Counted from the first letter of the stretch, positions 9,213 to 21,339 are shown. The stretch: DNA of 64,000 nucleotides from Lophium mytilinum (GCA_010093605.1 MU004197.1:682001-746000); one strand, 5' to 3'. A program made the numbers and translations. The notes: a model not told the origin generated them from the letters alone.

Positions 9213-12053
9213 ATGCCGTCTGCCGTGGACTCCGGGGATGACCTGTATGCTGCTGTTAAGCAGGTAGTTAATCCTCATGAATTCTAATTGATGTTCTCAA
9301 TGACTAACCCAAGCTGTCTAGATAACACAGTCGTCTTCAGACTCGGACTACATTGACCAGCTGGTCCCTGTTATGAGAGATGTTCGCTATTCGGACCGCG
9401 CAGGGCATCTCATCCAAGCGCTAAACCAGATATCCGCTGAGCGGGAATCTGAAATTGAGCGCATGTGCAACTCAAACCATCAGGAATTCGTCAGCTCTGT
9501 GAATTCTTTATTACGAGTCCGGGAAGGCACTGTGGACATGACCACCCAAATTCTCCAGTTGAATCAATCCATCCAAGCCAGCACGGAGAACCTCGCCGCC
9601 CAAAAGAAAGCCCTTGTAGACTCGCGCGGAGTACGGCAGAGCATCGACGAGACATCGGAAGCTCTGAACGCATGTCTGGAGGTTCTCCGCGTCGCAAATC
9701 AAGTACGAGATTTACTTCTCGAAAAGAACCATTATGCGGCCCTGCGTTCCCTCGATGAACTACAAAACGTTCATTTGAAAGAGGTCGGACGGTACAAGAT
9801 TGCCGAAATGATCGAAAGATCTGTTCCGGCTACTCAGAGGTTAATCGCAAACGCGGTCATGGACGATCTAAACACCTGGCTTTATCGCGTCCGGGAAGCC
9901 TCTCAGTACTTGGGCGAAGTTGCCTTCTTTCAAACGGATCGCCGACGGACACGCCATGAAGAGCGAATGCAGCAAGACGAACACTTCATGAAATTCAAGC
10001 TCAACTCCGCTATGGACCTTGTGGCTGACGAGACTGATGAGTTTGATATCATGAACAATGAAGAAATGCAGACGGAATTCGACTTTTCTCCGCTCTTCGA
10101 ATGCATGCATATCCACGAAACTTTGGGCCGTAGCGATTACTTCCGTGCGGAATACGCTTCGAATCGTCGAAAGCAGAAGGATTTGATCATTCCTTCATCA
10201 CTAAACCTCCTAGACGACGATGGCTCTGATCTTAGCAGCTTTCTGGAAAGCATTGCCGGCTTCGCAATCATCGAAAAAGCGACGATCAAGAGGACGAATA
10301 ATTTTAGAGCGAATGTCGACGTTCGTACTAATACCTGTCCTCCGAGACCAACGCTAATCTCAAGCAGGTCGATGAACTATGGGACTCCATGTGCCAAAGC
10401 ATGGCTACCTTGATAACCAACGGATTGCCTTTGGTCGACAATGACAATCTTCTACTCAAGATCAAAGGACGAGTTGCACTCTTCATGCTTACTATGGAGG
10501 TGGGTGTCATTCGCATTCGCCATGCATAGAAAATTCTGACGTCGTTTTAGAAATGGGGATATTCGGTTAAGAATCTTTACGATTTGCTACTTACTCTTTT
10601 CGACAAATACTCAGACCTCCTCAAGCAGCGCTTTAGTGAGGACTTCCAAGAAGTAAGTCTCCTTGTTGATTTCCTACAGTGATGCTAAACCAAGACAGAT
10701 TGTTTCGACTGATGACTACATGCCAATGCCAATCAACAACCTCGAAGAATACGACAAAGTCGTCAATGTCAGCTGGTACACCCCAAGCCAAGCCCGCGAG
10801 CAGCTCACGTACGTATCCAACTCGATAGCTCTAAGTACACTGATTAACCATTTAGATTCCCCTGCGTTCTTCCATTCTCCCAAATGTATCCTCTCTGTTG
10901 CATTGACATTCGCAACTTCCTTAATCAAATATATTTATTCTCCGATGATCACTTCCAGCGCTCTACCGTCATCGACGAGACGCTTAGAAATGTAAGCCGA
11001 GTCCGGCAATGTAAACCCAGCATATATATACTTATACATCGAATGGGCCAGTCTCTTGATGAGCTGTTATGCGAAAAGGTCTGCCAATCTTTGGTAGAGC
11101 GCCTCAGCTCTCAATATCCCGGACAAATTGTCCAGATCCTCACCAACCTGGAGCATTTCGAGATCGCTTGCCAAGAGCTGCAGGACTTGCTTTTCCAGGC
11201 ACGATCATCAGGTTCCGCCACCGGCCCTGTCATTCTGCAAGCAACGGAGCAGTTCCGTAATGCCAAAAAGACGGCATCGGATCGTATCTTCGAACTGGTC
11301 AACTCCAAGATCGATGATCTCATCGAAACTGCCGAGTATGATTGGTATGTGCTCAAAGCTCCTCTGGATCTTCGACGCCACGTCACTAACGATGCTCCAG
11401 GATGGCTACGGTGCCTACCACAGAGACCAGCAATTACATGCAGGAGCTTACGCGTTACCTCTCTAACATCATGAACTCCGTTCTCCTTGGCCTGCCAACG
11501 GATATCAAAGAGTTCATCTACTTCGATGCCCTTAGTCACGCCGCATCCGCAATTTTGGTAGCCCTTCTCATTCCATTCCCCATCTGAACTCGGAACTAAC
11601 TCGTCTTGTCTCAGGAACTCCCCCTACACGAATCCGTGAAGCGAATCACTCCGGCCGCGGTCACCGCTCTCGTGACCGACGCAGACTTCCTTTCGTCCTT
11701 CGTCGACAGTTTGAACAACCCTATCTTGAAGGAGAATCTTGACGAGCTGGTGCAAACCGTGGCACTGATGGCGACCGACAACTCGGACGAATTCTTCGAC
11801 GTAGCACAGCGGAATCGAAAGTATGGTAAGGTTGACAGAGAGAAAGGAGCTATCTTGATTGAGAAGTAAGTTTTCATCACCCGGATTGCTCAGATGACTG
11901 CGACTCTTCCGGCGTGCATTGCGACCTAGTAGAAAGCCTAGGGCTGTTGCTAACGATCTACGCAGGGTCATGGAGGGCGCAGCCGTGGCAGCGCAGAGCC
12001 CGTCAAAGCCGTCTGATAGGTTTGCGACGATTGGTTCCAGGTTCCGAAGATAG
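9213..12053 (+). CDS. SEC15: Exocyst complex component Sec15
   Basis: A subunit of the octameric exocyst that tethers secretory vesicles to the plasma membrane; Sec15 is the Rab GTPase (Sec4) effector. Ten exons: 9213-9263, 9322-10320, 10368-10499, 10551-10652, 10699-10808, 10856-10991, 11052-11344, 11401-11557, 11615-11865 and 11966-12053, giving 772 aa, the usual fungal length. The N-terminal half is coiled coil (LLRVREGTVDMTTQILQLNQ and the segments after it). The C-terminal Sec15 domain includes QLTFPCVLPFSQMYPLCCID, RNFLNQIYLFSDD, DELLCEKVCQSLVERL and FIYFDALSHAA. The last exon ends in a basic RFATIGSRFRR. Introns are 46-100 bp with normal ends. The first intron separates 17 codons from the rest. 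Confidence 0.94.
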
Positions 12054-13869
12054 ACCTTGTATGATACGCTTGCTTGTGGTGTTGGAATGGATCGGATGCT
12101 TGTGGAGACGGTATCTCAGTGGCATTTCTGGAGTCTGGCAGCATGGCGCAAATGAAGCGTTTGTATACCTCAATATAACAGTCGTTATGCTTGCACCTCC
12201 TCGTATTCCACTGCTCTGTTTTTCCATTTGTGCAATCTCATTCATCTTGTACATCGTCTCCCGTCTATCTCACGCGTTTCCTCATCGCTAGCACAGGCTG
12301 GCATCTGCGTAGCAAAAGCACCACTTTCAAGTAGCTGTACTACCTGCTAAGCATCATTATACCTCACGTATTCCAACATTGCGCTCTTACCCCTGCCAGA
12401 GCAATCAGGATCTTTGCTTGCTAACCATGCGCTCAGGGACCAGCACTCCATCACTGGGTGAATCCAGGAAAGAGTCAATATTCGTCCAAAATACCGCCGC
12501 CATGACCTCTTCTCCTCCTTCATTTCCCCTAGAGAGCCACCTACTGGCACAAGTTCTGGCTGCGAAGCAATCCCGCTCGCCATCCCTGATTCCCAGTCGC
12601 GCGAACACTCTTGCGCACCAAGACCCCCAATTTGTTTGGGCGAAAGGAATTAGATTCCCACAATATGTGCTTTACGCTGATCCTGATCTACAGATTCCTC
12701 CTCCTGCAATTGATACCTTTGCAGGTGTCTTGGTTCTGAAAAGATCCTCGTCCTCGCTCCGGGACAGCTGACTTGAGGGACACTAGCCCGTACGACCACA
12801 CCAATAAATTCCGCGATTCGCGTCACCAATTCCTAAGTCTTTATGATAAGGTACCGATCTACGTCTTTAATGCAGTGACCCTACTGCTGTATCTGCGCCA
12901 GCCATGGTCGTCGAGGGCGACTTTGCCGTCGCTCGCGCCGGCCTCTCAAGGACACCAGCTCGCAACGACATCGCCATCAAGTTCCGCGTTTCGAGTCCCT
13001 GACTCCTAAGACTGTACGCGAAGGTACTACTCGATCTCTTCAATGCAGTATCCCTATCACTCTACCTTCGCCAGCCATGATTGTCAAGGGCGACTTCGCC
13101 GTCGCTCGTCTCCCAGCCCATTAAAGACACCAGCTCGCGACAACGACATCAACATCTCCCCAGAAACGTCGTCCCCTTCTAAGATCGCTCTCCAAGGCAC
13201 TTCCAAATCCTCCCAATCCAGCGCCCCCATCCCCATCTCTACACCATCCCTCCTTACCCAGCGCATCCGCCATCAGCCTTCCCGCCCTGCTCAACACCAC
13301 GTGACCAACCCGCCTCTACACGCACACGGCCGCCAGGAAACCGGCGCCCATCCGTCCATCCATCGAAGCAGCCATCCACCACATTCCGCCAGTTTCCACG
13401 CCTCCTCCTCACCCCCAACCAATTCCCCCATCGCGGACAGTCGGACGAACGAGTTTCCCGAGAAGTGGGGCGTGGAAACTGGCCGAAAGTCGCGGACGCT
13501 CCCAACCGGAAAGATGTTCGTCCGGTGACTCAGAAATCAGCCCACCGGCTGGACTGTTGGGGCGTGAGCAAGTTTCTGTGCAGGGGGGGAGGGATGAGCG
13601 AGTTTTCCGGCACGTGGGAGGTGTGGCGGTGCGGCGTGGGCGGTTTAAGGAGACGGAGAGAGGGGGCAGGAGAAACTCTTGGGGACGGTTTAGGGAAGGG
13701 CGGGGTCACGTGCTGGGTGGGCTACGACGCATGGGGGTGTTGGGGGGTAAGAGGGAGGCTGGAGGAGGTTGATTCCAGAGGGTCTGAGTTGGTTCTGGGC
13801 ATTTGGGGGTGGTTTGAGGATGGGGTGGGTGAGGAAGTGGAGGTTGGGTCACGTTTTGACGGGCTGGCT
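12054..13869. other. Gene-poor region after SEC15
   Basis: Contains the 3' region of SEC15, an open frame at 12,379-12,771 (+) with no recognised family, the two-copy repeat at 12.83-13.16 kb, and a strongly G-rich stretch at about 13.46-13.87 kb in which several long frames are open at once. I cannot support a gene here. A short real gene around the repeated ATG-containing units is possible. Confidence 0.4.
12831..13160. repeat. Two-copy direct repeat, period 173 bp
   Basis: Copy 1 begins at about 12,833 and copy 2 at about 13,005, both with CCTAAG. Shared blocks include GCGCCAGCCATG / TTCGCCAGCCATG, GGGCGACTT-GCCGTCGCTCG, and AAAGACACCAGCTCGC / AAGGACACCAGCTCGC. Each copy has an ATG followed by a similar peptide (MVVEGDFAVAR and MIVKGDFAVAR). 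Several differences between copies in the coding-like part are transitions at third codon positions. Confidence 0.75.
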
Positions 13870-15520
13870 GTTTGCTGGATGGGCTACTCCTCACAGCGGT
13901 GCTGTACCTGCAAAGCTAAATATCGAGCTATGGTATATCCGCATGTCTGGATCTACGGCCTATTCCTATAGGGATTTTCAGTTGCACAGATTGGTATAGT
14001 GGGAATCGGGGTCGCTCTTGGTCGGGGAATTGCCTGCTGGCTTGGCCACCTCTAACGGTGGTGTTGAGCGGGCAAGCTATATGTCCAAGCAGTGTGGTAG
14101 AAGGGCTTGCAGCTGAGGGGTTCAAAAAGTCGAGAATAATACAATATTAAGATTGAAGTAGCGGATATTAGGCTAGTCTTTTACTAGATAACTACCGGTT
14201 GACCGGGCCACTCCTCACGGTGGTATTACGAGAGCAAGTGGGAAGTCTTGATGTTATATACTGGGGAAGCGGCGCAATACGTTTCGAAACTCCACGCTCT
14301 ACATGACGTTACGGCTGGGGAAGGGGAAATGGAACTACCCTTTGACCGTGTGGAGACGCGTGTGTTAAGCCACTTCTTACAGCGATATTGAATGAGCAAA
14401 GGCTGAGATATAGAGACCCGAAGTAGAGCCCGAGTGCTAGCACGTCCTAAATTAAGATGTAAAGGTTCATACAACAGGAATTAGGCTGCCTTTTAAGTAG
14501 CTTGCGATGTGATGGCCGAGCCACTCCTTACAGCGTTACTACTCAGCCAAAAGCGAAATTTGAGTAACGAAATATCCGTGTAATCAATGTCAGAAGCTTT
14601 TTATGTCATGTTCACGCCGAGATAGTGGAGATTGGATAGCCTCTTGGCAGCCGCAAGACATGCTGGTTGGGCCGTTCCTTACGGTGGTATGAAAAGAGCA
14701 AGAGCAAAGCTTAGGGAGTATGATATCTGCGTATTGGGTATATCAAGCTACGAAGACGATGTAACAGCTAAGGCAATGACAATTGGGCTACCTTCTAACC
14801 TAGCGGCAACACACTTGCCAGGCCGCTCCTAGCAGTGGTGTAAAAGAGGCCGGAGAACTGCTTAGACGCGCTCAATTATTACCGGTAGATTCTCAACTCT
14901 CTATATACAATGTGAAGGCCAACACATCATATATTAGACTACCATTTGACTAGCCTGTGCCCTACTAGCCAAGGCGCTCCGTACGGTGGCGCATAGGAAG
15001 CAAGACTGAAGCTGAAGCAGGGCAATATCCTCTTCACGCGCTAAAGATTATTAAAATAAGGACGTTTGAGTATGTAAAGGTTGAAGCGTCACATATTAGA
15101 CTACCTTTTGACTAGCCAGAAACCTACCAGCTGAAACACTCCTTACGGTGGCGTCTGAGGAGCAAGACGGAGGTCTAAGTAGTGCAATATTCTATCCATA
15201 TGCATAGGGTTACAAAGATCACCTCCTTGAAGCATGTGCTCCTTGAAGCGGTGTTTATTAGGCTACTCTTCAACCACCCGGTAACCTACTAGCCAGGGCC
15301 CTCCTGACGGTGGCATCGAAGAAGCAATATGGAAGCTGAAGCAGAGTAATATGGTATCTCATGCTTGAGGCTATTAAAATCACCTCCTTTAGACATGCAT
15401 ATGTTGTCGAGGTGAAAATTGCACTACCTTTTGACCGCTTTACTGTCTACTAACTAGAACCCTCCTTGCAGCGGTACTAGATGAGCAAGAAGGAAGCCTA
15501 AGCAGTAGGATATCCGACGT
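13870..15520. repeat. Degenerate tandem array A, about 11 units of 150-165 bp
   Basis: Each unit has a core like CCACTCCTTACGGTGG followed by a short gap and GAGCAAG, then an A/T-rich part, then a block like TTAGACTACCTTTTGACTAG. Cores lie near 13,885, 14,050, 14,210, 14,370, 14,520, 14,672, 14,824, 14,974, 15,137, 15,300 and 15,462. The core is itself an inverted repeat (CCAC...GTGG). Units are strongly diverged, with many transitions, so the array is old or was mutated by RIP. No coding capacity was seen. Confidence 0.8.
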
Positions 15521-15732
15521 CACTCGTCACAGCTTCATTTAAGTCTTGAATCTATGTAGCATGTTTGAGAGACTTCATATTGAATCAAACGTCATGAACA
15601 GTTCCATTGCATGATACCAGACCGAAGCGCTACAGATGCCGTAACTCGCTGCCAAACATCACCAATCTACCCTCCAGTCTATACTCCCAGAGCCGACAGA
15701 AGAGAAAACACTACAACAAGACCTATAAGCAT

Positions 15733-16511
15733 CTACTCCATCTCCGTATCCAGTAACCACTCCGCGTACTCCTCTTCCGTCAGAACAAACTCCATCTCCT
15801 CATCTTCTTCCCCCTCCTCGTCCCCCTCCGCCTCCGCCAACGCGCGCTCAAACTCCTCCTCTCCCTCTTCTTCCAACAACGCCGCGTACGCATCTTCCAA
15901 CGCCAAGCACGCGCCGACGAACTCCGCCACAGTCACGTTGCCCCGGATGATTTGGCCCGGAAGCACCTCCCAGTCCCGCACGATCTTGTACACGGTGACG
16001 GTGTCCAGGTCCACGCGGGACAGGCGCTGGGGCTCCTCGACCTGCCATCCGGCCTCCCAAAACGCCTCGAAATCCGTCTGAACCACCGTGCCGGCCAGGT
16101 GAAAGGCGAAAACGACCTGGCAGCGGTCGTGTGGGCAGTACTGCGTGATGAGAACCTGATAATTGGCGTCCGGATCGCCTTCGGGGACCACGCGGAGGGG
16201 AGCGTCGGGGGTGGCGGGCGTGGCGACGAGGTCGGGAAAGAGGCCGGGAATCCGGCACTCGCAGGGGATGCGCTCGTCGTCCTTGTCGGGGTAGAAGCTA
16301 CCCTCTGCGCGGCGGGGGCTGGGGACGGGGGGTGCTTGGAGCCACAATTGCTCCCGGATGAGGGCCATTTGGGCTAGGGGAGTTAGTTTCATGAGGTAGA
16401 AGGTGAGGGGAGAGGGTATGGCTTACCTTGGGTGACGGAGAGGGCCTGCGGAGCGTCAACGAATGAGTCGTTGGAGGCGGTGCTGCTCGGGGAACCCGTT
16501 GGCGACGGCAT
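15733..16511 (-). CDS. Hypothetical protein with acidic C-terminus, 241 aa
   Basis: Two exons (16427-16511 and 15733-16373) with a 53-bp intron. The N-terminus MPSPTGSPSSTASNDSFVDA is low complexity. The spliced junction gives ALSVTQAQMALIREQLWLQA. The middle has an ordered part with paired cysteines (ERIPCECRIPGLFPD, then QYCPHDRCQVVFAFHLAG) and FEAFWEAGW, followed by VTVYKIVRDWEVLPGQI. The last 60 residues are very acidic (EEEGEEEFERALAEAEGDEE), ending EEYAEWLLDTEME. Four cysteines in CxC and Cx4C spacing could bind metal, but this is inference. I recognise no family. Codon use is coding-like (C/G third positions). The unspliced frame could start internally at 16,392, but the upstream exon extends it with clean splice sites. 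Confidence 0.75.
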
Positions 16512-17530
16512 CTTGGAGCTCTTGATGGTGCGAGGTGTCGTGGAAGAAGGGTGGTGGTTTGGCTGCGATTGGAACGGAGGAGGCGGAGGGTTGGAGATGA
16601 CAAGTGAGATGGTACAAGGTACTCTGACGACAGTCGAAATTGGTCGTATTGGGCTCGAAGCTTGAGATTGCTTAGGCGCCGTCGAAGGTATGGTGGATGA
16701 TTCTCTTGCACGCAAAGGAAGGCTGGCTGTTGTACAGGAGAGAGTGTTGTGGATTGGAGGTGACGTGGCAGCGAGGAAATCGGGGGGAGAAGTCTTCTTA
16801 TACTTCGCCACCACCTCACTTGCGACATCCCCAACGCCGAAGGTACCCCTTATTTCCGCATCCCAAGAAGCCTTCCATACCCGCACATATCCCCGCAATT
16901 ACTCAGTCACGCCCTCCTGATTCCCAACGCCCTTACCAATGCTGGCCTTGGCGACACCCACTGCTGCGACGCGTCTCGCACGTGTGAATCTGGCGCCTTT
17001 AGATTGATGCCGTGAGTGAGGGAGGGCAAAGATCAACTCCGTGAGTTTCGCTGGCTGCAGGAGGATTGGGCTTGGTGAAGGGCTCTCGGACGATTCCGTA
17101 TTGCCCACAACAGTTTTGCTGTCAATGACATTGTGATTTGCAGCTGCTACGCGTGCATTGACTGCTGCGCTGGTGGCAGTCTGGATGGGCTTTTAGCTGA
17201 CTGTGACCTATGGCAGCAAGGTGATATTTTGCTGGAGAAGCGCGAGGCCGGCAATGTTGTGGGCAAGGCCTGGAGGAGCGCGGCAGGACAAAACACCACG
17301 AAAACGCGTCGCAGCGCATAAAACACATGCTGCAGGTATGAGCGAGCGCGTTGAATGCCTGTCATGTGCATCATAGAGTATATAGCCGGCTTCATGCCCT
17401 CGCGCAAGCAGCCGAGCTGCTGAGATCTGCCCGCAGAGGCTTCCAACGTGCTGTGAAAACGTCAACAACGCCCCCAGCAAGCAGCAAAGCCCTTCATAGG
17501 CGCTCTGCGCGTAGATAGAACTTCAAAAAA
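16512..17530. other. Intergenic, nothing recognised
   Basis: Upstream region of the 241-aa gene and a spacer. The proximal 350 bp should include the promoter and leader. Open frames (for example 17,147-17,446) show no family resemblance. Confidence 0.35.
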
Positions 17531-17531
17531 G

Positions 17532-17735
17532 AAAAAAAGGCAAAAGAGTATCCCCCGCACCAGCAACACTATTGAAGAGTGAACCTGGTGCGGAGACTAA
17601 TCTCTTCGCCATATACTTTACCTTGCCGTTGCCGTGCCAGGAATCGAACAGGGGGAGGGGAGACGTACCTTGTGTGTCAAACTCCGCGGGATTCGAGTAA
17701 TCCTACCACCCCGCCATCCCGCGGAGTTTGATGAA
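17532..17735 (-). ncRNA. Candidate Pol III-transcribed structured RNA
   Basis: Reading the minus strand from about 17,735: a perfect 16-bp inverted repeat (17,716-17,731 with 17,677-17,692, arm ATCCCGCGGAGTTTGA) closes a 23-nt loop. An A-box-like TGGCGGGGTGG lies at 17,706-17,716 and a B-box-like TGTTCGATTCC at 17,640-17,650. A second hairpin has a perfect 9-bp outer stem (17,585-17,593 with 17,555-17,563, CTGGTGCGG) and an inner CACT/AGTG stem. It is followed by runs of seven and six T on this strand (17,525-17,538), a typical Pol III terminator. I could not fold it as a tRNA, and it does not resemble 5S, U6 or SRP RNA as I remember them. No gene lies within 1 kb on either side. Confidence 0.35.
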
Positions 17736-19600
17736 ATGCCGCCAAAATAAAATGAAATATATACACTACTCAGGGTAGGATACATATCTCACCACTTTGC
17801 TGGAGGATGTTCCCGGGCATAGGAGCGAGCGTAAGCCAGGTATGTATGCGCAAATACTTTTGTTTGGAATGCGGGCCACGTGGTGAGGCAATCGCTTCGT
17901 GAGGTTTTTCGGGCGGGGGATTTTTGGGTTTGTCGAAGACAGCACCCCACACCTTTGACAGACTCGCAACGCCATGAGGTCTTCAGACATTGCTTGGTCC
18001 TATGCGCATGGCTACGTAGGGCTTGTCGTGATCTATAATGGTGTTGAGGGTTGCTGAGGCTGGCCGGGATCGGGGATGCTAAGCGGGGGGGATTTTCCAT
18101 ACAACGACGCCATAGGCACCACCGGCAGCCTAGTAGAAGGAGGTGACAGCAGGAGAGTTCCAGAATAGATCAGTCATTCTTTCTTTAGAGTTAGCGATGC
18201 ACGTCTGATGCTTTCTGATACTTTTTTATGGATGCCATGTGGTGGCTAAAGACCCGGCATCCCCGCACCGCAATTTGGTGGTCAAGGACATTTTCCGCAC
18301 AAACCGAAGAGAGCGACTACTCATAAGTTTGAATGCTTCTTTTTTCCTATGTCAAGTAAGCTTCGAATCATGTTGGCATGGTTGCACACGGTATTGAGCC
18401 TGGTGGCCACTTTGGTGTCGTAAACTCAACATCCCCGACGAGGATTCACCAGGGCGGTAGCATAGGAGCCCACAGTAAGGAAAGCAGTCTCTGCCACTAC
18501 GGGGGCTTTGCCTCTTCGTCATGCAATACAGCCTCGATGAAGATGGGGATGGAACTGGACGTCCTGAGGACGTTCGACGTTCGACGTTGGCAGCGTGGGG
18601 GTGGGAACCGAGTACGAGCTCAGGGGCTAATCCCAAAGGGTGGTGACGCCGGATGTTTGCGGGTAGAACCATGGAACTATGACTTGTTAGTAAGCCCTCT
18701 ATCTCAACTTCATCAAACATCTGAGAAAGTTCAAAGAAATGATTGCAGCTTGTAAGGAGATGTACGAGCTCAGCCAGTTAGCGGTATGGGTGTTACACCA
18801 TGGCGAAGATAGACTGCACACCCGTGCCGATATCTCAGGCACCCGCCACTTCAAACCCGACTTTGATCTTGGTCTCGTTACTTGGACGATGCTAGTGGGG
18901 AGTAAGGCACCACCCAAATTGAGGACCCTGAAGAGTGCCATGCAATGATAGCGGGGAAGATGGAGCTTGAGCCCTCACTTGCGCTGCACAGGGAAAGGAG
19001 GAGAAGGAGCGAAGCATTTACTCACCACATATCCGGCTTGCACTTACCAGTTGGATTCCTCTGAGAAAGAAAATGGGAAACGAGGCGGAGTAGGCCACCA
19101 TCGGCGGCTCCAGTGTGCAGAGGCATCAAAGTAACGGGCCTGAGAAATCTACCACGCGAATTAGCCACTGGTTCAAGCTCGCCAATTGAGTTTGAACTGC
19201 GCTCATCATGTGAACACGTGTAACGACTAGACATCTACGCAACCCATAACATCCAAGCACGGTGCATTTGCGCCTCTGCTGATCTGGTGCCTCCGAAACT
19301 TTTGCTTGTAGTCGAAAGGCTGGTCCTTCTTCATGGCCCTTCTTCATGGACCCCTTTCCAATGGACTCCGCTCATTCGTACATGACAAGAAAGAATGAAA
19401 AGATGTAGCACCCAGGTAACCAGCCGGCTTTCGACATAAGGCTCGGAAATCAATCCTACTAGCCCAGACAAGGTGCGTCTTGGAAGTATTTCATCTGGAC
19501 AAGGAAAGATGGAACCCTCCTGGTAATTGCCGCGACCGCGGTGAGAAGCAGTGGTCTGCAGACCGTGCGCACCGATGATGCTTTCCCCTCGCTATGCTTA
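17736..19600. other. Intergenic, nothing recognised
   Basis: Mixed-composition sequence. Open frames are short and overlap on both strands. A small triplication of GACGTTC lies at about 18,566-18,585. No gene can be supported. Confidence 0.3.
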
Positions 19601-19609
19601 TTCTTGCCG

Positions 19610-20870
19610 TCCTTAGTTCAGAGAATGCTATGAGGAAGCAATCTCAATGAGAAAAGGGTGGCGGAAGGGCAGGTTTCCGATGAACTGGATTAAGACGCGA
19701 TGTTGTAAAACGAACTTACCGAGTGTTTGGATGCCATATACAAATGCTGGTCAAACAGCCTCATGAACTATCAGTATCCTATCAATTCGTTAGCTACTAT
19801 TCCACGACTCTCAGCCATGCGAATTAGGGAGAGATCGAAGACATGTAACGCCCAGAAAACCACACTGCTTTAGATAACTGGTTGCAGCGGACAGTCCCAC
19901 TGGCCCGTTGGCCGGGGAGAGTTGGAACTAATCTGGAATTTCAGCGACGAGAGCGGAGCCACGGTTCGCCTACCTACTCGAGGTGGGACCTAGGTCACAT
20001 CTCTGTCACCTTGGTTTTCTCTGGCCTTCCTTTCGAGAAATCTGCTATCAGGAAGCAGTTTCAGTTGAATGAAGGCTATTGGAATCTCTGTTTTGGGGAA
20101 GGTGATACGCGTTACTAGTGCAATTTCAAAGAAAGGAGCTTACTGGAATTCCGATGGCAGACCGCATTACAGCGATGCTCCTCGAAGGTACTTCTTGATG
20201 CTCAGAACCCTATCAACTTGTTAGCCTCTGTTCCAATCTCGTCATAATAACTTCATCTCGTCATGAGAACTTCAACCGCAATGAACCAAAGAGAAAAATC
20301 TGTAACGCGTCGGTACCATGCCACATAGCGCCTTACCATGGCGTGGCGCAAGGCTCCACGGCCCAAGCCGGTGCGTGCTGCGAGGTCTACCTAAATAGGA
20401 GATCCTCACACTTTGCCTCGACACATCAACGGACAGCACCTTCAGGGACTGACCCCTACTACGGTGTTCCGACTTGGACTGGACCTCGGTAACACCTCAA
20501 GCGACACCGAAGGCGATGAGATGGTGACTCTGCTCAACGCAAAGGCAGAGTCTGCACGCTACCATCTATATGCTCAGAATTCTGATCGCCTTCTTTGATC
20601 TTGCCTTTGTTGAAAGCAGAGAATGCTATGAGGAAGCGAGCTCTGTTACCATAAGGCGACTGCGGGAGCTCCTGGAATGAGGATTTCGAAGTGAAAAGAG
20701 AAGACGGAGACTCACTACTTTAGTCGGCATCGATGCTGATTGAAGAGAGCTTGCGAACCATCCACATGCCATCGGCTCGTTAGCCTCTGTTTCGATTTTC
20801 GTGCTGAGAGCTTCAGCAATGATAAAATAGAGAAGATTGTTTGTTTGCCGCTGAAAATCCCTATGGTAGT
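19610..20870. repeat. Three old repeats of about 0.3 kb, spaced 0.4-0.6 kb
   Basis: Copies near 19,615-19,880, 20,030-20,320 and 20,610-20,860. Copies 1 and 3 share AGAGAATGCTATGAGGAAGC; copy 2 has a diverged form. About 150 bp later all share a block like CCTATCAACTTGTTAGCCTC, then TTCCA-TCTC and, in copies 1 and 2, TGTAACGC. Between copies 2 and 3 an open frame (20,413-20,598) reads LTPTTVFRLGLDLGNTSSDT, which looks protein-like but has no recognised family. Confidence 0.5.
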
Positions 20871-21339
20871 TCTACGAGTTTGGAGATTATTAGGAGCCTA
20901 TGATTCATTAGCAAGGGTCCATTCTGAAAGGTTTTAAGACATGTAGGATTTCGGGGACACAGGAAGGTGTGTAAGTCCAGCTCGTACCTAACGCCATACA
21001 GGATACACAACGCCGACTCCGAAGAGCACGATGTCGAGATCATGACACAGGAGCTTGAAGCATGATTCCGTGTTCACGTTGATGTAGGCCTTTGAAAACA
21101 GCTCATCTTCTCTTTTTCGGATCATGACTTACACTCTGTCATGCTCCGGCTTAGGGCAGCCGCTGGGGTTCGAGGGGTAGGGAATGGTGAGAGTAGGACT
21201 TACCAAAAGGTCTACTTATTGCCATCGTGATTATACTGTTAGACTCTGAAGCCGTTGGAGGCAGAGACGGTAGTGGAGGGATGTAGTTCTGCTTGGCGCC
21301 CATTGCTATATGGAACAAACGCCAGTCACTCAAAAGAGC

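Noticed and set aside
13465-13971. 168-aa plus frame in a G-rich tract
   Set aside because: Composition (Gly/Trp/Arg/Glu) is explained by the G-rich sequence. A second frame is open over the same bases.
13870-15520. CRISPR-like regular spacing in array A
   Set aside because: Whole units, not only short repeats, are related to each other, the organism is a eukaryote, and no cas genes are present. It is an ordinary tandem array.
15733-16392. Unspliced 219-aa version of the minus-strand hypothetical gene starting MKLTPLAQ
   Set aside because: Its first codons are intron sequence. The upstream exon with clean GT..AG ends gives a longer continuous frame.
17590-17735. tRNA gene on the minus strand suggested by the B-box-like TGTTCGATTCC
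   Set aside because: No 7-bp acceptor stem and no paired T stem could be formed, so it was kept only as a general Pol III RNA candidate.
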